NCBI GenBank assembly: GCA_025924475.1
Contig: JAICIH010000011.1
Coordinates: 1 to 40,559 of the forward strand
From: Bryobacteraceae bacterium
Lineage (GTDB): Bacteria; Acidobacteriota; Terriglobia; Bryobacterales; Bryobacteraceae
Reading direction: 5' to 3'
Length of the DNA: 40,559 bases
Positions 1-8,504 of the stretch are shown here, piece by piece (within the stretch, counting starts at the first letter, position 1; every line of letters starts with the position of its first letter). Below the pieces are notes generated by a model. The model had not been told where the DNA came from. It did no database searches and saw nothing but the letters and a program-made list of their open reading frames with translations. The position numbers and the translations under genes are program-made.

Positions 1-2232
1 CCGGGTTTAAGCCGCCTCGAAAGCGCGACGTTCACTGGCGAATTCCCGCTGGCCCAAATCGCTTTCCATGATGCGCGGCTGCCCGTCCGCGTATCGCTCG
101 AAGCGTTTAGTCCGTTCATCCCGCTCGATCCCGATAGTTCCGGGTTTCCAGCGGCCGTTCTGCGCTATCGCGTTCGCAATACCGGCAGAACGAAAGCCAC
201 GGTTTCGATTGCGTTTTCGCTCGATAATCCGGCCGGTCAATCCGTCCCGCCCTCCACGCGCGCTAAAAAGGACGGCCGGGTAAACGAATTTCGAAAAGCG
301 CTTTCAAACGAACTTCAGGGTTTGTACATGACTAATCCGGCGACTCCGGAAGAAAGCCCTGAGCGCGGCTCGTTCGCTCTCTGTTTGTGGAAACCAAGCG
401 ACGGCCGCGTGAGCTATTTGCGCGGTTGGCCGGCGGTCAAGTGGTGGGCGAGTCCAATGCTCTTTTGGGACGACTTCAGCGCCGACGGCGAACTGGGCCC
501 TGAAGCTGCGGAGCGCAAAGTCACGGGTTCGCTGTGCCTGCAGCGTGAAATTGAGCCGGGAGCCGATGCAGACTATACATTTCTTTTAAGCTGGCATTTC
601 CCGAATCGGACCCCAGCCTGGTCGGGCTGGACCGCGCCCAAAGGCCAGGAAAACGCCATCATCGGCAACTATTACGCCAGGCAATTCCCCGACGCTTGGG
701 CTGCAGCCGAACAATTGGCTGCAAAGCTGCCCGAGCTCGAAAAACGCACCAGGAGCTTCGTAGAGGCCATGCGCGCCAGCACTTTGCCAGGCTCGCTGCG
801 CGATGCCGCTACGGCGAATCTATCCACCCTCGTCACCCAGACTTCTTTCCGCACCGCCGACGGCGAGTTCCACGGTTTCGAAGGCTGTAACGATCATCGC
901 GGCTGCTGCTTCGGCAACTGCACGCATGTCTGGAACTACGAAACCTCCACCCAGTTTGTGTTTCCGTCTTTGGCGCATTCGCTACGCAAGGCCGCCTTCG
1001 GCTATTCGGAGGACGAGCAGGGTGGGATGCGTTTCCGCCAAATGCTGCCCGACGGAAAAGATCGCTTTGGTTATGCCGCTGCCGATGGACAAATGGGCCA
1101 GATCATCAAGACCTATCTCGATTGGAAGCTTTCAGGCGACACGGAATGGTTGCGCGGCCATTGGTCTCAGATCCAGCGGGGCATCTCGTTCGCTTGGATT
1201 CCCGGTGGCTGGGACCCCAACCGCGATGGCGTTATGGAAGGCGTCCAGCACAACACCTACGACGTCGAATTCTACGGCCCCAATCCGCTCTGCGGCGTCT
1301 ACTATCTCGGCGCGCTGCGGGCGGCCGAAGAAATGGCGCGCGTTTTAGGCGATGCCTCGGCTGCGGCAAACTATCGCGGCATCTTTGAAAAGGGCCGCAC
1401 TTGGATCGATGCCAATCTGTTCAATGGCGAATATTACATTCAGAAAGTTCGCAGCATCCCCCGCGATCAGATCGCCCCGACAACTGTCGGCGATATGGGC
1501 GCGGATCATCCCGAAGCTCCCGAATTTCAGTTGGGCGATGGTTGCTTGGCGGATCAGCTTATTGGGCAATACCTCGCGGACCTGGCCAGCCTAGGCCCGC
1601 TGCTCGATCCGGCAAAGATTCGCAAGGCCCTCGAAGCCATTCACAAATACAATTACCGCCCCAATCTGTTCAATCATGATTCGGTGCAGCGTGTATACGC
1701 GCTGAATGACGAGCCCGCGATTCTCGTTTGTGACTACGGTAAAGGCAGCCGGCCCAAGATTCCGTTCCCCTACTATGCCGAAGCATGGACCGGCATCGAA
1801 TATCTGGTCGCGGCGCAATTCATCCATGCGGGCATGCTGCGTGAAGGGCTGCAAACCATAGAGGATGTCCGCTGGCGCTTCGACGGCGAGCGCCGCAATC
1901 CATGGGATGAACCGGAATGCGGGCATCATTATGCGCGCGCCATGTCCGCTTGGTCGAGCATTGTCGCCTGGAGCGGATTCGATTATCACGCCGCCGACAA
2001 AACTCTAAGATTGTCGCCTAAAACCAATGCACAGACGTTCACATCGTTCTGGTCAGCCGGCTCCGGTTGGGGTCTGTTCTCCCTATCTGCCGAGAACGGC
2101 CGTAGTCGCTTAAAGATCACCGTAACGGAAGGGCGCCTGCCGCTCAAAACAATCCATCACGGCAAAGCTTCTCTGACGCTCGATGACGGTACGGTCATCA
2201 ACGCTAGCAACCCGCTGAACGCTCTAGTCTAG
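1..2232 (+). CDS. GH116-type glycoside hydrolase (bile acid beta-glucosidase/DUF608-like), 5' end outside the window
   Basis: The frame is open from base 1 to the TAG at 2230-2232, giving 743 residues without an N-terminus; a TTG at 322 is only an internal codon. The first ~105 residues look like the beta-sandwich domain of GH116 proteins and the rest like the (alpha/alpha)6 catalytic domain. The stretch around bases 1249-1281 reads HNTYDVEFYGPN, the family hallmark; I expect its Glu (1267-1269) to be the nucleophile. A conserved ECGHHYARAMSAW-like block lies near 1915-1950. Where characterised members carry an Asp acid/base before a Glu-x-Trp motif, this protein seems to read Tyr-Ala-Glu-Ala-Trp (1774-1788), so its exact chemistry is unsure. 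The family cleaves beta-glucosides or glucosylceramide-like substrates; the substrate here cannot be read from sequence. It converges on the next gene with a 7-base gap. Confidence 0.85.
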   Translation, partial: PGLSRLESATFTGEFPLAQIAFHDARLPVRVSLEAFSPFIPLDPDSSGFPAAVLRYRVRNTGRTKATVSIAFSLDNPAGQSVPPSTRAKKDGRVNEFRKALSNELQGLYMTNPATPEESPERGSFALCLWKPSDGRVSYLRGWPAVKWWASPMLFWDDFSADGELGPEAAERKVTGSLCLQREIEPGADADYTFLLSWHFPNRTPAWSGWTAPKGQENAIIGNYYARQFPDAWAAAEQLAAKLPELEKRTRSFVEAMRASTLPGSLRDAATANLSTLVTQTSFRTADGEFHGFEGCNDHRGCCFGNCTHVWNYETSTQFVFPSLAHSLRKAAFGYSEDEQGGMRFRQMLPDGKDRFGYAAADGQMGQIIKTYLDWKLSGDTEWLRGHWSQIQRGISFAWIPGGWDPNRDGVMEGVQHNTYDVEFYGPNPLCGVYYLGALRAAEEMARVLGDASAAANYRGIFEKGRTWIDANLFNGEYYIQKVRSIPRDQIAPTTVGDMGADHPEAPEFQLGDGCLADQLIGQYLADLASLGPLLDPAKIRKALEAIHKYNYRPNLFNHDSVQRVYALNDEPAILVCDYGKGSRPKIPFPYYAEAWTGIEYLVAAQFIHAGMLREGLQTIEDVRWRFDGERRNPWDEPECGHHYARAMSAWSSIVAWSGFDYHAADKTLRLSPKTNAQTFTSFWSAGSGWGLFSLSAENGRSRLKITVTEGRLPLKTIHHGKASLTLDDGTVINASNPLNALV

Positions 2233-2239
2233 CTCAATG

Positions 2240-2740
2240 TCAATACGGCTTCTCCGCCACATTGTTCCCCGGCGGATCGTAATCGCAAACCCAGATATCA
2301 CGCTGCGCATCGCGTGCTGTAGCGCAGCCGAGAAGACTGCTGCTTCGCCAAACGACCTGGGTGAAGTGATTGCACCGCCGTTTTCCATCGATGCAAGCAT
2401 TCTTCTCATGGTCGTAGTTACTCGCCTCCGCCGCCCAGGCCGCCACAATATCCCGTGCCTTTGCCGTGCCGGGCGGCGTCGTGTACGCGATGTTCTGTCC
2501 GGGAATGCCCTGCATCCGGGAAGCGCCTGTCTTGGCGAGTGTGTTTGCCCATTCCGCGGCGCGTTCGGCCAGCTTGTCGGACCATTTCAGCGACGGAACG
2601 CCGATTTTGCGTCGGACCGCATTATGAGCCGTCAACATCTCCTGAGCGAACGCCGGCGGCGTATCTCCTGGCCCGGTCGCAAATGCAGTCATCGCGGCGG
2701 CGCCGATCAAGTAGAACATCGCTAGTAGCCATTTCTGCAT
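2240..2740 (-). CDS. Exported CAP/SCP-domain (PR-1-like) protein
   Basis: This 166-residue protein has a likely signal peptide (positive MQKW followed by a hydrophobic stretch to about residue 22, AFA). The rest is one CAP domain: an HNAVRRKIGVPSLKW start, a HFTQVVW motif near residue 125 and a WVCDYDPPGN end, the usual CAP signature blocks. Four Cys lie in the second half and could form disulfides outside the cytoplasm. CAP proteins bind lipids or glycans or act as secreted effectors in various organisms; the role here is unknown. It starts 5 bases after the histidine kinase stop and is the last gene of the minus-strand array, so it may be an output of that two-component system. Family call is firm, function is not. 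Confidence 0.88.
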   Translation of the reverse strand: MQKWLLAMFYLIGAAAMTAFATGPGDTPPAFAQEMLTAHNAVRRKIGVPSLKWSDKLAERAAEWANTLAKTGASRMQGIPGQNIAYTTPPGTAKARDIVAAWAAEASNYDHEKNACIDGKRRCNHFTQVVWRSSSLLGCATARDAQRDIWVCDYDPPGNNVAEKPY

Positions 2741-2745
2741 AAAGC

Positions 2746-4215
2746 CTAACTCTGTAAAACCGGCACTTCGCTTGGCCGCGCCGCTCCGGCCGGCAGCAGC
2801 ACTTCGAACCGCGACCCTTTGCCGCTCTCGCTCTCTACCCGAATCTCCCCGCCATGCGCTTTGACGATCGACGCTACGAAGCTCAAACCGAGTCCCAGGC
2901 CCTTTTCCGGATTCGGATCGGGAACCCGGTAGAACCGATCGAAAATATGCGGCAAATGGCTGCGTGGGATGCCCACGCCCGAGTCTTCCACCACCAGCCG
3001 TACGCTACTTCCGGCTCGTTCCACGCCGGCGCGGACCCAGCCTCCCTTCCGCGTGTACTTCAACGCATTCGAGAGCAGATTTGTTACCACTCGTTCCATC
3101 TGCGTCCGGTCCACCTCGCACCACACCGGCTCGCGCGACGTCTGTGTCAGCTTCACTTCGCAGGCCTCGGCGGGTATTTGGAACTGGTCTACCAAATCCT
3201 CGACCAGCCGGCTCAGATCGAGCGCGTTTTTGTTCATCGGAAGCTGCCCCGTCTCCGATTGCGAAAGCAGCAACAGCGCCCGCACCAGATTCGATAAGCG
3301 CTCTACATCCTGCAACGCATTCTCAATCGCTTCCCGCAATTGCTCTTTTTGCGTAGCGGTAAACAGCGCGACTTCTAGCTGTCCCTGAATCGCCGTCAAC
3401 GGTGTCCGCAGCTCGTGCGAAACGTCCGTGGAGAACTGCCGTATTTGATCGAACGACAATTTCAATCGCCGGCTCATCTCGTTGAACGAGTCGATTAGCC
3501 GGTCCAGCTCATCGTCGGCGCCTCGCTTCGCAATCTGCACGCCCAAACTCGATCCCGTTATGTCTTGCGCCGCGCGTTCCACCGATTTCAGCGCCCGCAG
3601 CGCCTTACCCGCCGAATACCAGCTCACCACTGCGCACGCCAGCAAAGCCGCGGTCAGAAAGATCATGAAATTGCGCCGGAACCGCCGCACCACCATCTCA
3701 TCCTCGGCCAGACTGCGCCCGAGCGCCACGTACCAATGCCGGCCATGATCGGCATCCGTCATTACGCTGCTGATCACCTGATAGCGGACATTATTTCCCG
3801 TAATGACTTTGATCACCGGCTGCTTGGTCCGTTCGATCTGCTTCATCTCGGCGAGTATCGTGTTGCGATCGTACAAGCCCTCGAATGGCGGGTCCGACCC
3901 CTGCCAGGCCTTCCCTTCATCGTCGGTAATTACAAAGACGCTCTTCAGCCGTCCAACCGCCGCTTCTTCTTCCGTGTCGGATGGATCTTCAAACCAATAA
4001 GGCAATCCCTGATCGAAATGCAGATAGCCTCGCAGCGCCGACAGCTCTTCATAAAGCACCTGCTCATTGGTCGTTTCCACCACCGACTCGAGCATCTTTG
4101 TGCCTACGATGCCCACCACCGCCAGCACAATTCCAAGCAGCGCCAGAAACGTGCTCGCCAGGCGAAATCGTAGCGTGCGGAAAAATTTGAGTTGCGGGAG
4201 CTTCTCCCAGCGCAT
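2746..4215 (-). CDS. Membrane sensor histidine kinase (CusS/heavy-metal-sensor-like architecture)
   Basis: A 489-residue kinase with transmembrane segments at about 17-40 and 182-202 enclosing a ~140-residue periplasmic sensor, then HAMP (about 203-255), a HisKA dimerisation domain and an HATPase domain. The H-box reads DVSHELRTPLTAIQ with the phospho-accepting His at 267. The N-box (LLSNALKYT), G1 (VEDSGVGIP) and G2 (GLGLGLSFVASIVKAHGG) are all present, so it should be active. Its start lies 4 bases after the stop of the response regulator, its obvious partner. The overall plan resembles CusS-type metal sensors, but the periplasmic domain shows no clear metal ligands, and the signal cannot be named. 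It shares the array with LolA-like and acyltransferase genes, which suggests an envelope-related stimulus (inference). Confidence 0.93.
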   Translation of the reverse strand: MRWEKLPQLKFFRTLRFRLASTFLALLGIVLAVVGIVGTKMLESVVETTNEQVLYEELSALRGYLHFDQGLPYWFEDPSDTEEEAAVGRLKSVFVITDDEGKAWQGSDPPFEGLYDRNTILAEMKQIERTKQPVIKVITGNNVRYQVISSVMTDADHGRHWYVALGRSLAEDEMVVRRFRRNFMIFLTAALLACAVVSWYSAGKALRALKSVERAAQDITGSSLGVQIAKRGADDELDRLIDSFNEMSRRLKLSFDQIRQFSTDVSHELRTPLTAIQGQLEVALFTATQKEQLREAIENALQDVERLSNLVRALLLLSQSETGQLPMNKNALDLSRLVEDLVDQFQIPAEACEVKLTQTSREPVWCEVDRTQMERVVTNLLSNALKYTRKGGWVRAGVERAGSSVRLVVEDSGVGIPRSHLPHIFDRFYRVPDPNPEKGLGLGLSFVASIVKAHGGEIRVESESGKGSRFEVLLPAGAARPSEVPVLQS

Positions 4216-4219
4216 AAAA

Positions 4220-4921
4220 CTAAGCTATTTCGGGCGTGTTCTGCTGTGCGCCTTCCGGCGCATCCAGCATATATCCGATTCCACGCACCGTGTGAATCAT
4301 TTTCGCGGGATACTTGTCGTCGATTTTGCTGCGCAAATGCCGGATGTAAACATCCACGATATTGGTAAGCCCGTCGTAGTCCATATCCCAGACGTGCTCC
4401 ACGATCATCGTGCGGCTCAGCGGGCGTCCGCGATTCCGCATCATGTACTCGAGAATGCTGAACTCCTTCGGAGCCAGCTCGATGATTTCGTTATTGCGCG
4501 TGACCTTGCGCCGTATGCAATCGAGGCCCAGGTCGCCCACCTGCAATTTCTCGGGCGTCGGCTGTCCACGTCGCAACAGCACGCGTGCCCGTGCCAGCAA
4601 CTCGACAAAAGCAAAGGGCTTCACCAGATAATCGTCGGCCCCTTGCTCCAGGCCTTTCACGCGGTCGTCTACCGAGTCGCGCGCGCTCAAAATCAACACC
4701 GGCGGCATCGTTTTCCGGTTCTTGATTTTTTGCAACACTTGCAGCCCGTCTATGTCGGGCAGACCCAAGTCGAGAACGATCAGGTCATATTCGGTCGAAT
4801 GCACGCGCTCGATGGCCGCCGCGCCGCCGTTTACGACATCCACTGCGTAACCGGCGCTCTGCAGACCGCGCGATAAGAAATCGGCGATCCGCTTTTCATC
4901 CTCAACTACTAAGAGACGCAT
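4220..4921 (-). CDS. OmpR/CusR-family response regulator
   Basis: This 233-residue protein has an N-terminal receiver (about 1-115) and a C-terminal winged-helix DNA-binding domain (about 130-225). The acidic pair E7/D8, phospho-acceptor D51 in VLDLGLPDIDG, S79 and K101 in the LVKPF motif are all in place. The C-terminal part has the LAPKEFSILEYMMRNRG and VDVYIRHLRSKID blocks typical of the OmpR class. Its ATG abuts the TAG of the upstream acyltransferase gene with no gap, and the kinase gene follows 4 bases after its stop, so the three are probably translationally coupled. It should bind DNA when phosphorylated by the kinase at 2746-4215; targets are not visible in the window. Confidence 0.95.
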   Translation of the reverse strand: MRLLVVEDEKRIADFLSRGLQSAGYAVDVVNGGAAAIERVHSTEYDLIVLDLGLPDIDGLQVLQKIKNRKTMPPVLILSARDSVDDRVKGLEQGADDYLVKPFAFVELLARARVLLRRGQPTPEKLQVGDLGLDCIRRKVTRNNEIIELAPKEFSILEYMMRNRGRPLSRTMIVEHVWDMDYDGLTNIVDVYIRHLRSKIDDKYPAKMIHTVRGIGYMLDAPEGAQQNTPEIA

Positions 4922-6004
4922 CTAGTCTCCAGAGGCCCGTCGCGGCGCCAGAGCCGGCTTAAGAAATCCGCCCAGCGACTTGTATCGGGTCCGCAAAAGA
5001 GATAATACCGTCATTAAAGCGATTAGCACGATCGTGAACGCCGCCACTTGCCCTACGCTCAGATCTTCCTTCCAAATTCCAAACCACCTGCCGTAGACGA
5101 TTTCGATGTGCACCCAGTACACCAGCAGGGAAGTCGTTCCCAATTGCCGGAACAGGCTCCATTTCTCCGACTCGATGCCGGCATGCATCCAAAGATACGC
5201 CACAGCCAGCAGAATCAAGACCACGCCTAGTTTCGTCAGTGTCATTGCCGGGCTGTCCAGCCAATAATCGCTCTTCGGGTAGATCGAATACGGCAAGTCG
5301 CCGAAGTAGCGTGCTACTGCCAATACTCCGAGCCCAATGCCCAATGTCCACAGCATCGCCCGGCCTAGATCTTCTTGCTTCGTGATCCGAATCGCGCTAC
5401 CCGCGGACATCCCAAATGCGAGAAAGGCGGCCCAGGGAAAGAATCCGAAAGAGGTCAGACTTGGAAAGATGTAGGAATGCACAGTCGCCGGCAGATTCGT
5501 TCCATCGATCATGCTCACCACTGGCGAAAGACCGGCGATGACCAGCCCCAGGACGATGCACAACCGCACACGCTCGCGGGTTGTGAAAACAGCCATGGGC
5601 GCCAGCACAAGCATGGCAAATCCCATACAGTTCAGAATGTCGACTCGCAGCAGTTCGCTTACCGGGCTTGTCGGAAATCCGAATAAGTAAAGTTGAATGC
5701 GAAACAGGAAAGCCAACAGAAATAAGTAGCGCGATCGTTTGAGCGCGCCCACAATGCGTTTCCATCCGCTCAGGTTTTGCCTTTCCTGCCGGTGCATCAG
5801 GAACCCAAACGTGATGCCCGTTAGAAACAGAAATATGGCTGGCGGCAAGCCGCCCAGAAACTGCGACAGAATGTACGGTCCTTTATCCCGCAACTCTGTT
5901 GCAGTAAAAGAATGAAACGTGTGGCCGGTCATCATGACCACTGCCGCCATTCCCCGTGTCCAGTCTATGAATGCCAGCCTGCCGGCCGCCTTTACGTCGC
6001 TCAC
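4922..6004 (-). CDS. Polytopic membrane protein of the DUF1624/heparan-alpha-glucosaminide N-acetyltransferase-like acyltransferase family
   Basis: A 360-residue protein with about nine to ten hydrophobic segments. Near the N-terminus it carries FIDWTRGMAAVVMMTGHTFHSF, the R-x-x-x-x-D-W-x-R-G...H pattern of the DUF1624/acyltransferase-3 superfamily, whose members move acyl groups onto sugars across membranes. PAIFLFLTGITFGFLMHR and VYWVHIEIVYGRW match other conserved helices of the group. Its ATG overlaps the TGA of the LolA-like gene by 4 bases (6001-6004), and its stop touches the response regulator start. Likely role: acetylation or other acylation of an envelope glycan or lipid; the acceptor is unknown. 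The family call is solid, the reaction is inferred. Confidence 0.82.
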   Translation of the reverse strand: MSDVKAAGRLAFIDWTRGMAAVVMMTGHTFHSFTATELRDKGPYILSQFLGGLPPAIFLFLTGITFGFLMHRQERQNLSGWKRIVGALKRSRYLFLLAFLFRIQLYLFGFPTSPVSELLRVDILNCMGFAMLVLAPMAVFTTRERVRLCIVLGLVIAGLSPVVSMIDGTNLPATVHSYIFPSLTSFGFFPWAAFLAFGMSAGSAIRITKQEDLGRAMLWTLGIGLGVLAVARYFGDLPYSIYPKSDYWLDSPAMTLTKLGVVLILLAVAYLWMHAGIESEKWSLFRQLGTTSLLVYWVHIEIVYGRWFGIWKEDLSVGQVAAFTIVLIALMTVLSLLRTRYKSLGGFLKPALAPRRASGD

Positions 6005-6672
6005 GAGCCCCGTCTCTTCACTCCAGAAGGCAACTTTAGCTCCAAATTCCCCTTGAAGGACGGATTCAGCTTCACGTTGCTATAAGTGACTCGCCGGTAA
6101 TTCCCGTTGGTAGGCTCGTAAAATTGCTGCTGAATGGGATAGGCGGCATTTGCCGGAATCCACATCTCGATTTTGGAAAGATGTTCCTTCACCCCTGTGC
6201 TCTTGGGTACGAGAAGCAGTTTCGTCGTATCCGCTCCGGCAACTTTTTCCGTACCCTCGGCGCTGATCTCGTAACTTTGCGCTAGTTCTTTACCGGAAGA
6301 TCCGAATCCGAGCAGCAGATATTGGTTCAGCACGTCGGCATTTTTTCCAACATCGTAGTCCTGGTACATCTTCAGCTTCGGATAGTACATTCGTATGATA
6401 TTGCCGAAGAACGCGATTTCCCGTGCGTCACTTTGGCCCGAAAAGTCGATAATGGCGCGAACCGTACTGCCTTTCCGCTGCATTTTTAACGTCCCGGTCT
6501 CGTCGGTCTTGTCGTTGATGATGGCGGTATAAGTGACCATCTGGATATCGGCAGACACGCCGCGGAAAAGCGGTGCCGCCTGGTCCATCCGGCTGAGAAT
6601 ACTATCGACGCTTTCTGCCGGCAGCGCTAGCGCTCCGGCCAGCATGCACAACATGGCTAACAAAGTTCTCAT
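6001..6672 (-). CDS. LolA-like outer-membrane lipoprotein-sorting protein
   Basis: This 223-residue protein begins with a signal peptide (MRTLLAMLCMLAGALALPAES). The mature part is beta-rich: DSILSRMDQAAPLFRGVSADIQMVTYTAII, then GTLKMQRKGSTVRAIIDF, REIAFFGNIIRMYYPK and a late SKIEMWIPANAAYPIQQQF strand, the order seen in LolA/LppX-fold proteins that carry lipids or lipoproteins in a half-barrel. It ends with a coupled 4-base overlap to the membrane acyltransferase. It may be a dedicated periplasmic carrier or a sensor-accessory lipid binder rather than the housekeeping LolA, since it sits in an array with a two-component system. The gap to the gene upstream is 18 bases. Confidence 0.78.
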   Translation of the reverse strand: MRTLLAMLCMLAGALALPAESVDSILSRMDQAAPLFRGVSADIQMVTYTAIINDKTDETGTLKMQRKGSTVRAIIDFSGQSDAREIAFFGNIIRMYYPKLKMYQDYDVGKNADVLNQYLLLGFGSSGKELAQSYEISAEGTEKVAGADTTKLLLVPKSTGVKEHLSKIEMWIPANAAYPIQQQFYEPTNGNYRRVTYSNVKLNPSFKGNLELKLPSGVKRRGS

Positions 6673-6690
6673 GTTCTATTCCAATGGACG

Positions 6691-7044
6691 TTAATTTGTT
6701 CTTGCCGTATACGCGATGAAGCCTTTAATCTCTTGCGCCTGCTCGTCGCGAATCGGTTCCACTCGCACCACGTGCCAATTTTTGCCGGTGCGCTCATGAA
6801 TCAGCGATTCCGCGCGCCGGCTTCGCTCTTTCTCGGGTACGGCTTCGAGTAGATCTGTCGCTATGAAAACCTGATTGCCGCCTCGCTGAGAGGCCATAAG
6901 CACCAGGGTCGATGCGCGCGGCTGGTCTCGAAACCAGTCGCGGGGTATCGCAAAGATAAAAACCAGGATCAGCCCAACGACAACGTCGTATTGCCAGGAG
7001 GCGCGGGCAAAATCCCAAAGGACAAGCCTTCGGAGATGTCGCAC
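6691..7044 (-). CDS. Small single-span membrane protein, function unknown
   Basis: A 117-residue protein starting at a GTG (7044-7042), one base after the lexA stop. It has one clear transmembrane helix at about residues 19-36 (YDVVVGLILVFIFAIP) and a ~75-residue soluble C-terminal part that is charged and has no Cys or catalytic motif I recognise. Positive residues before the helix suggest an N-in, C-out topology. The near-zero spacing makes it co-transcribed with lexA and probably translationally coupled to it. I do not recognise the family. It could be an SOS-regulated envelope protein, but only context supports that. Confidence 0.75.
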   Translation of the reverse strand: MRHLRRLVLWDFARASWQYDVVVGLILVFIFAIPRDWFRDQPRASTLVLMASQRGGNQVFIATDLLEAVPEKERSRRAESLIHERTGKNWHVVRVEPIRDEQAQEIKGFIAYTARTN

Positions 7045-7045
7045 G

Positions 7046-7672
7046 CTAATATTTTCGCATGACAGCCAGCACTCGTCCCTGAATATTCAGGCTGGCCGGA
7101 TCCACGAAAATCGGGTCCATCGCCGCGTTTGCCGGCTGCAGCCGCACGCGCCCGTCCGGTTCCTGGTAGTAGCGCTTCAATGTGGCTTCCGATCCGTTGA
7201 TCAGGGCGACTACGATATCGCCGTTCTTGACCGAATCCGTTCGCTCGGCGAGTACATAATCGCCGCTGCAGATGTGATCTTCAATCATCGACTCGCCCCG
7301 CACTTCGAGCGCGAACGTGTCCTCGTGCTTGGCGAAATCCGAAAAATGCAAGGCCTCTGGGTCCGCAATCGCCTCCACCGGCGAACCGGCTGCAATACGG
7401 CCGAGCAGCGGGATGCTGGGCGGCGAACTTTCCGGCCGCCGCGATTGCTCCTCCGTGACAAACCGCTCCGCTACCTCGAGCGAGCGGCTATGGTTATAAC
7501 TCCGGCGCAGGTACTGCTTGGCTTCGAGCGCCTGAATGTGCTTATGTACGGTGGCTAGCGATGCCAGCCCCAGCCCGGAAGCGATCTCCTCATAGCTGGG
7601 ACTATAGCCTTTGTTAGCGATAAAGTTCGACAAAAAATCCATTACTTCCTTTTGCCGCCGGGTGAGTGCCAT
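7046..7672 (-). CDS. lexA: LexA SOS repressor
   Basis: A 208-residue LexA of normal length. Residues 1-65 form the winged helix (LTRRQKEVMDFLSNFIANKGYSPSYEEIA). The self-cleavage site is Ala95-Gly96 within GRIAAGSPVEA, and the catalytic dyad is Ser128 (GESMIEDHI) and Lys166 (EATLKRYYQ). It should repress SOS genes and cleave itself when RecA is activated. An AGGAG Shine-Dalgarno element lies about 10 bases before the ATG, and a CTG-n9-CAG element overlaps the leader. It is the first gene of a seven-gene minus-strand array down to 2240, so downstream genes may share its damage-responsive promoter. Confidence 0.97.
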   Translation of the reverse strand: MALTRRQKEVMDFLSNFIANKGYSPSYEEIASGLGLASLATVHKHIQALEAKQYLRRSYNHSRSLEVAERFVTEEQSRRPESSPPSIPLLGRIAAGSPVEAIADPEALHFSDFAKHEDTFALEVRGESMIEDHICSGDYVLAERTDSVKNGDIVVALINGSEATLKRYYQEPDGRVRLQPANAAMDPIFVDPASLNIQGRVLAVMRKY

Positions 7673-7685
7673 AACCGTTTATCTC

Positions 7686-7700
7686 CTGCCTATATATCAG
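7686..7700. promoter_or_regulatory. SOS-box-like element in the lexA leader (weak)
   Basis: The sequence CTGCCTATATATCAG lies 13-27 bases upstream of the lexA ATG. It resembles the Escherichia coli LexA box (CTG, AT-rich ten-base centre, CAG) but its centre is nine bases, and acidobacterial LexA operators are not known to me. It would be a sensible place for autorepression. Treat it as a candidate only. Confidence 0.3.
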
Positions 7701-7795
7701 TTTTGGCGAATAAATAACGAAAGTCAACAGGCTTCTCCAGCTTTGTGCGATTTCCGAGTTACTGGCAACTAAAAGCTCGCATCTATCGACTAAAG

Positions 7796-8206
7796 ATGGG
7801 TGTGCGTGTGGTGCTCTATGTAGAGGACGAAGATGCGGCTGTTTTTCTCCTCGAAACCGCTCTGAAAGAAGCGAAAATCGACTTGGAGCTCCACCGTGTG
7901 TCGAATGGCGAGGATGCTCTGGCCTTCCTGAACCGGACCGGTGCCTATCACGACGCTCCTCGCCCCGATTTAGTGCTGCTTGACCTGAATCTTCCCCGAA
8001 AGAGCGGTCTCGAAGTCCTCTCGGACATCCATACGAGCGAGGCCTTACACAATCTCTCGGTGGTCGTTTTCACGTCATCCTCGCTGGCCGCCGATCGCAG
8101 GAAATCGCTCGCCCTCGGGGCCCAGGAGTACATCACCAAGCCGTCTTCGTTCGACGGCTTTCTCACCGCCATCAGGACTGTCTGTAATTACCTGCCCGCC
8201 AACTAA
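7796..8206 (+). CDS. Stand-alone receiver protein (Rcp1/CheY-like response regulator)
   Basis: The ATG at 7796 gives 136 residues, the size of a lone receiver. A GTG at 7745 would add 17 residues that do not look like the domain, so I prefer the ATG. Conserved residues are E10/D11, D63 in LLDLNLP as the phospho-acceptor, T93 and K115 in ITKPSSF. The spacing, with an extended loop before DLVLLDLNLPRKSG, fits the Rcp1-like class often paired with hybrid kinases or phytochromes. No kinase gene is adjacent, so its partner is unknown. It is transcribed divergently from lexA; its stop overlaps that of the convergent FmdB-type gene by 4 bases. Confidence 0.9.
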   Translation: MGVRVVLYVEDEDAAVFLLETALKEAKIDLELHRVSNGEDALAFLNRTGAYHDAPRPDLVLLDLNLPRKSGLEVLSDIHTSEALHNLSVVVFTSSSLAADRRKSLALGAQEYITKPSSFDGFLTAIRTVCNYLPAN

Positions 8207-8439
8207 TTCATCCCGCACATGCCGCCCTGGCAGTAGTTCGCCCCGCACATGCCGCTGCCGCACTCGGCCGGCGCGGCGCTCTTGGCGCTGCCCGCCCGGG
8301 CCGCGAAAGTCGAGTACTGCGTGGTCAGATGATCCTGGCCGCAGCTCGGGCAGCGTACCGCCTCCGCCTCCGCGCTACGCCGCACCAGTTGCTCGAACCG
8401 GGTTCCACAATCGTCGCAAGCGTATTCGAAAATAGGCAT
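8203..8439 (-). CDS. FmdB-family zinc-ribbon protein with Cys/Gly/Met-rich tail
   Basis: The ATG at 8439 begins MPIFEYACDDCGTRFEQLV, the standard start of FmdB-type regulatory proteins, so I discard the nine-residue upstream extension. The 78-residue protein has two CxxC pairs (CDDC and CPSC) forming a zinc ribbon in the first ~40 residues. The C-terminal 20 residues are unusually rich in Cys, Gly and Met (ECGSGMCGANYCQGGMCG), which could bind another metal. Family members are small and mostly uncharacterised; some sit with amidase or formamidase genes, which is not the case here. Confidence 0.88.
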   Translation of the reverse strand: MPIFEYACDDCGTRFEQLVRRSAEAEAVRCPSCGQDHLTTQYSTFAARAGSAKSAAPAECGSGMCGANYCQGGMCGMN

Positions 8440-8504
8440 ATAGTAAGGGTAGCGTAACCAGACCATCCCGCTGAACGAAATAAAGAACGGAGAGACAAGA
8501 GAGT

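Noticed and set aside
6691..7044. Treating the small membrane protein after lexA as an SOS cell-division inhibitor
   Set aside because: Position and a single helix are suggestive, but there is no sequence likeness to known inhibitors that I can point to.
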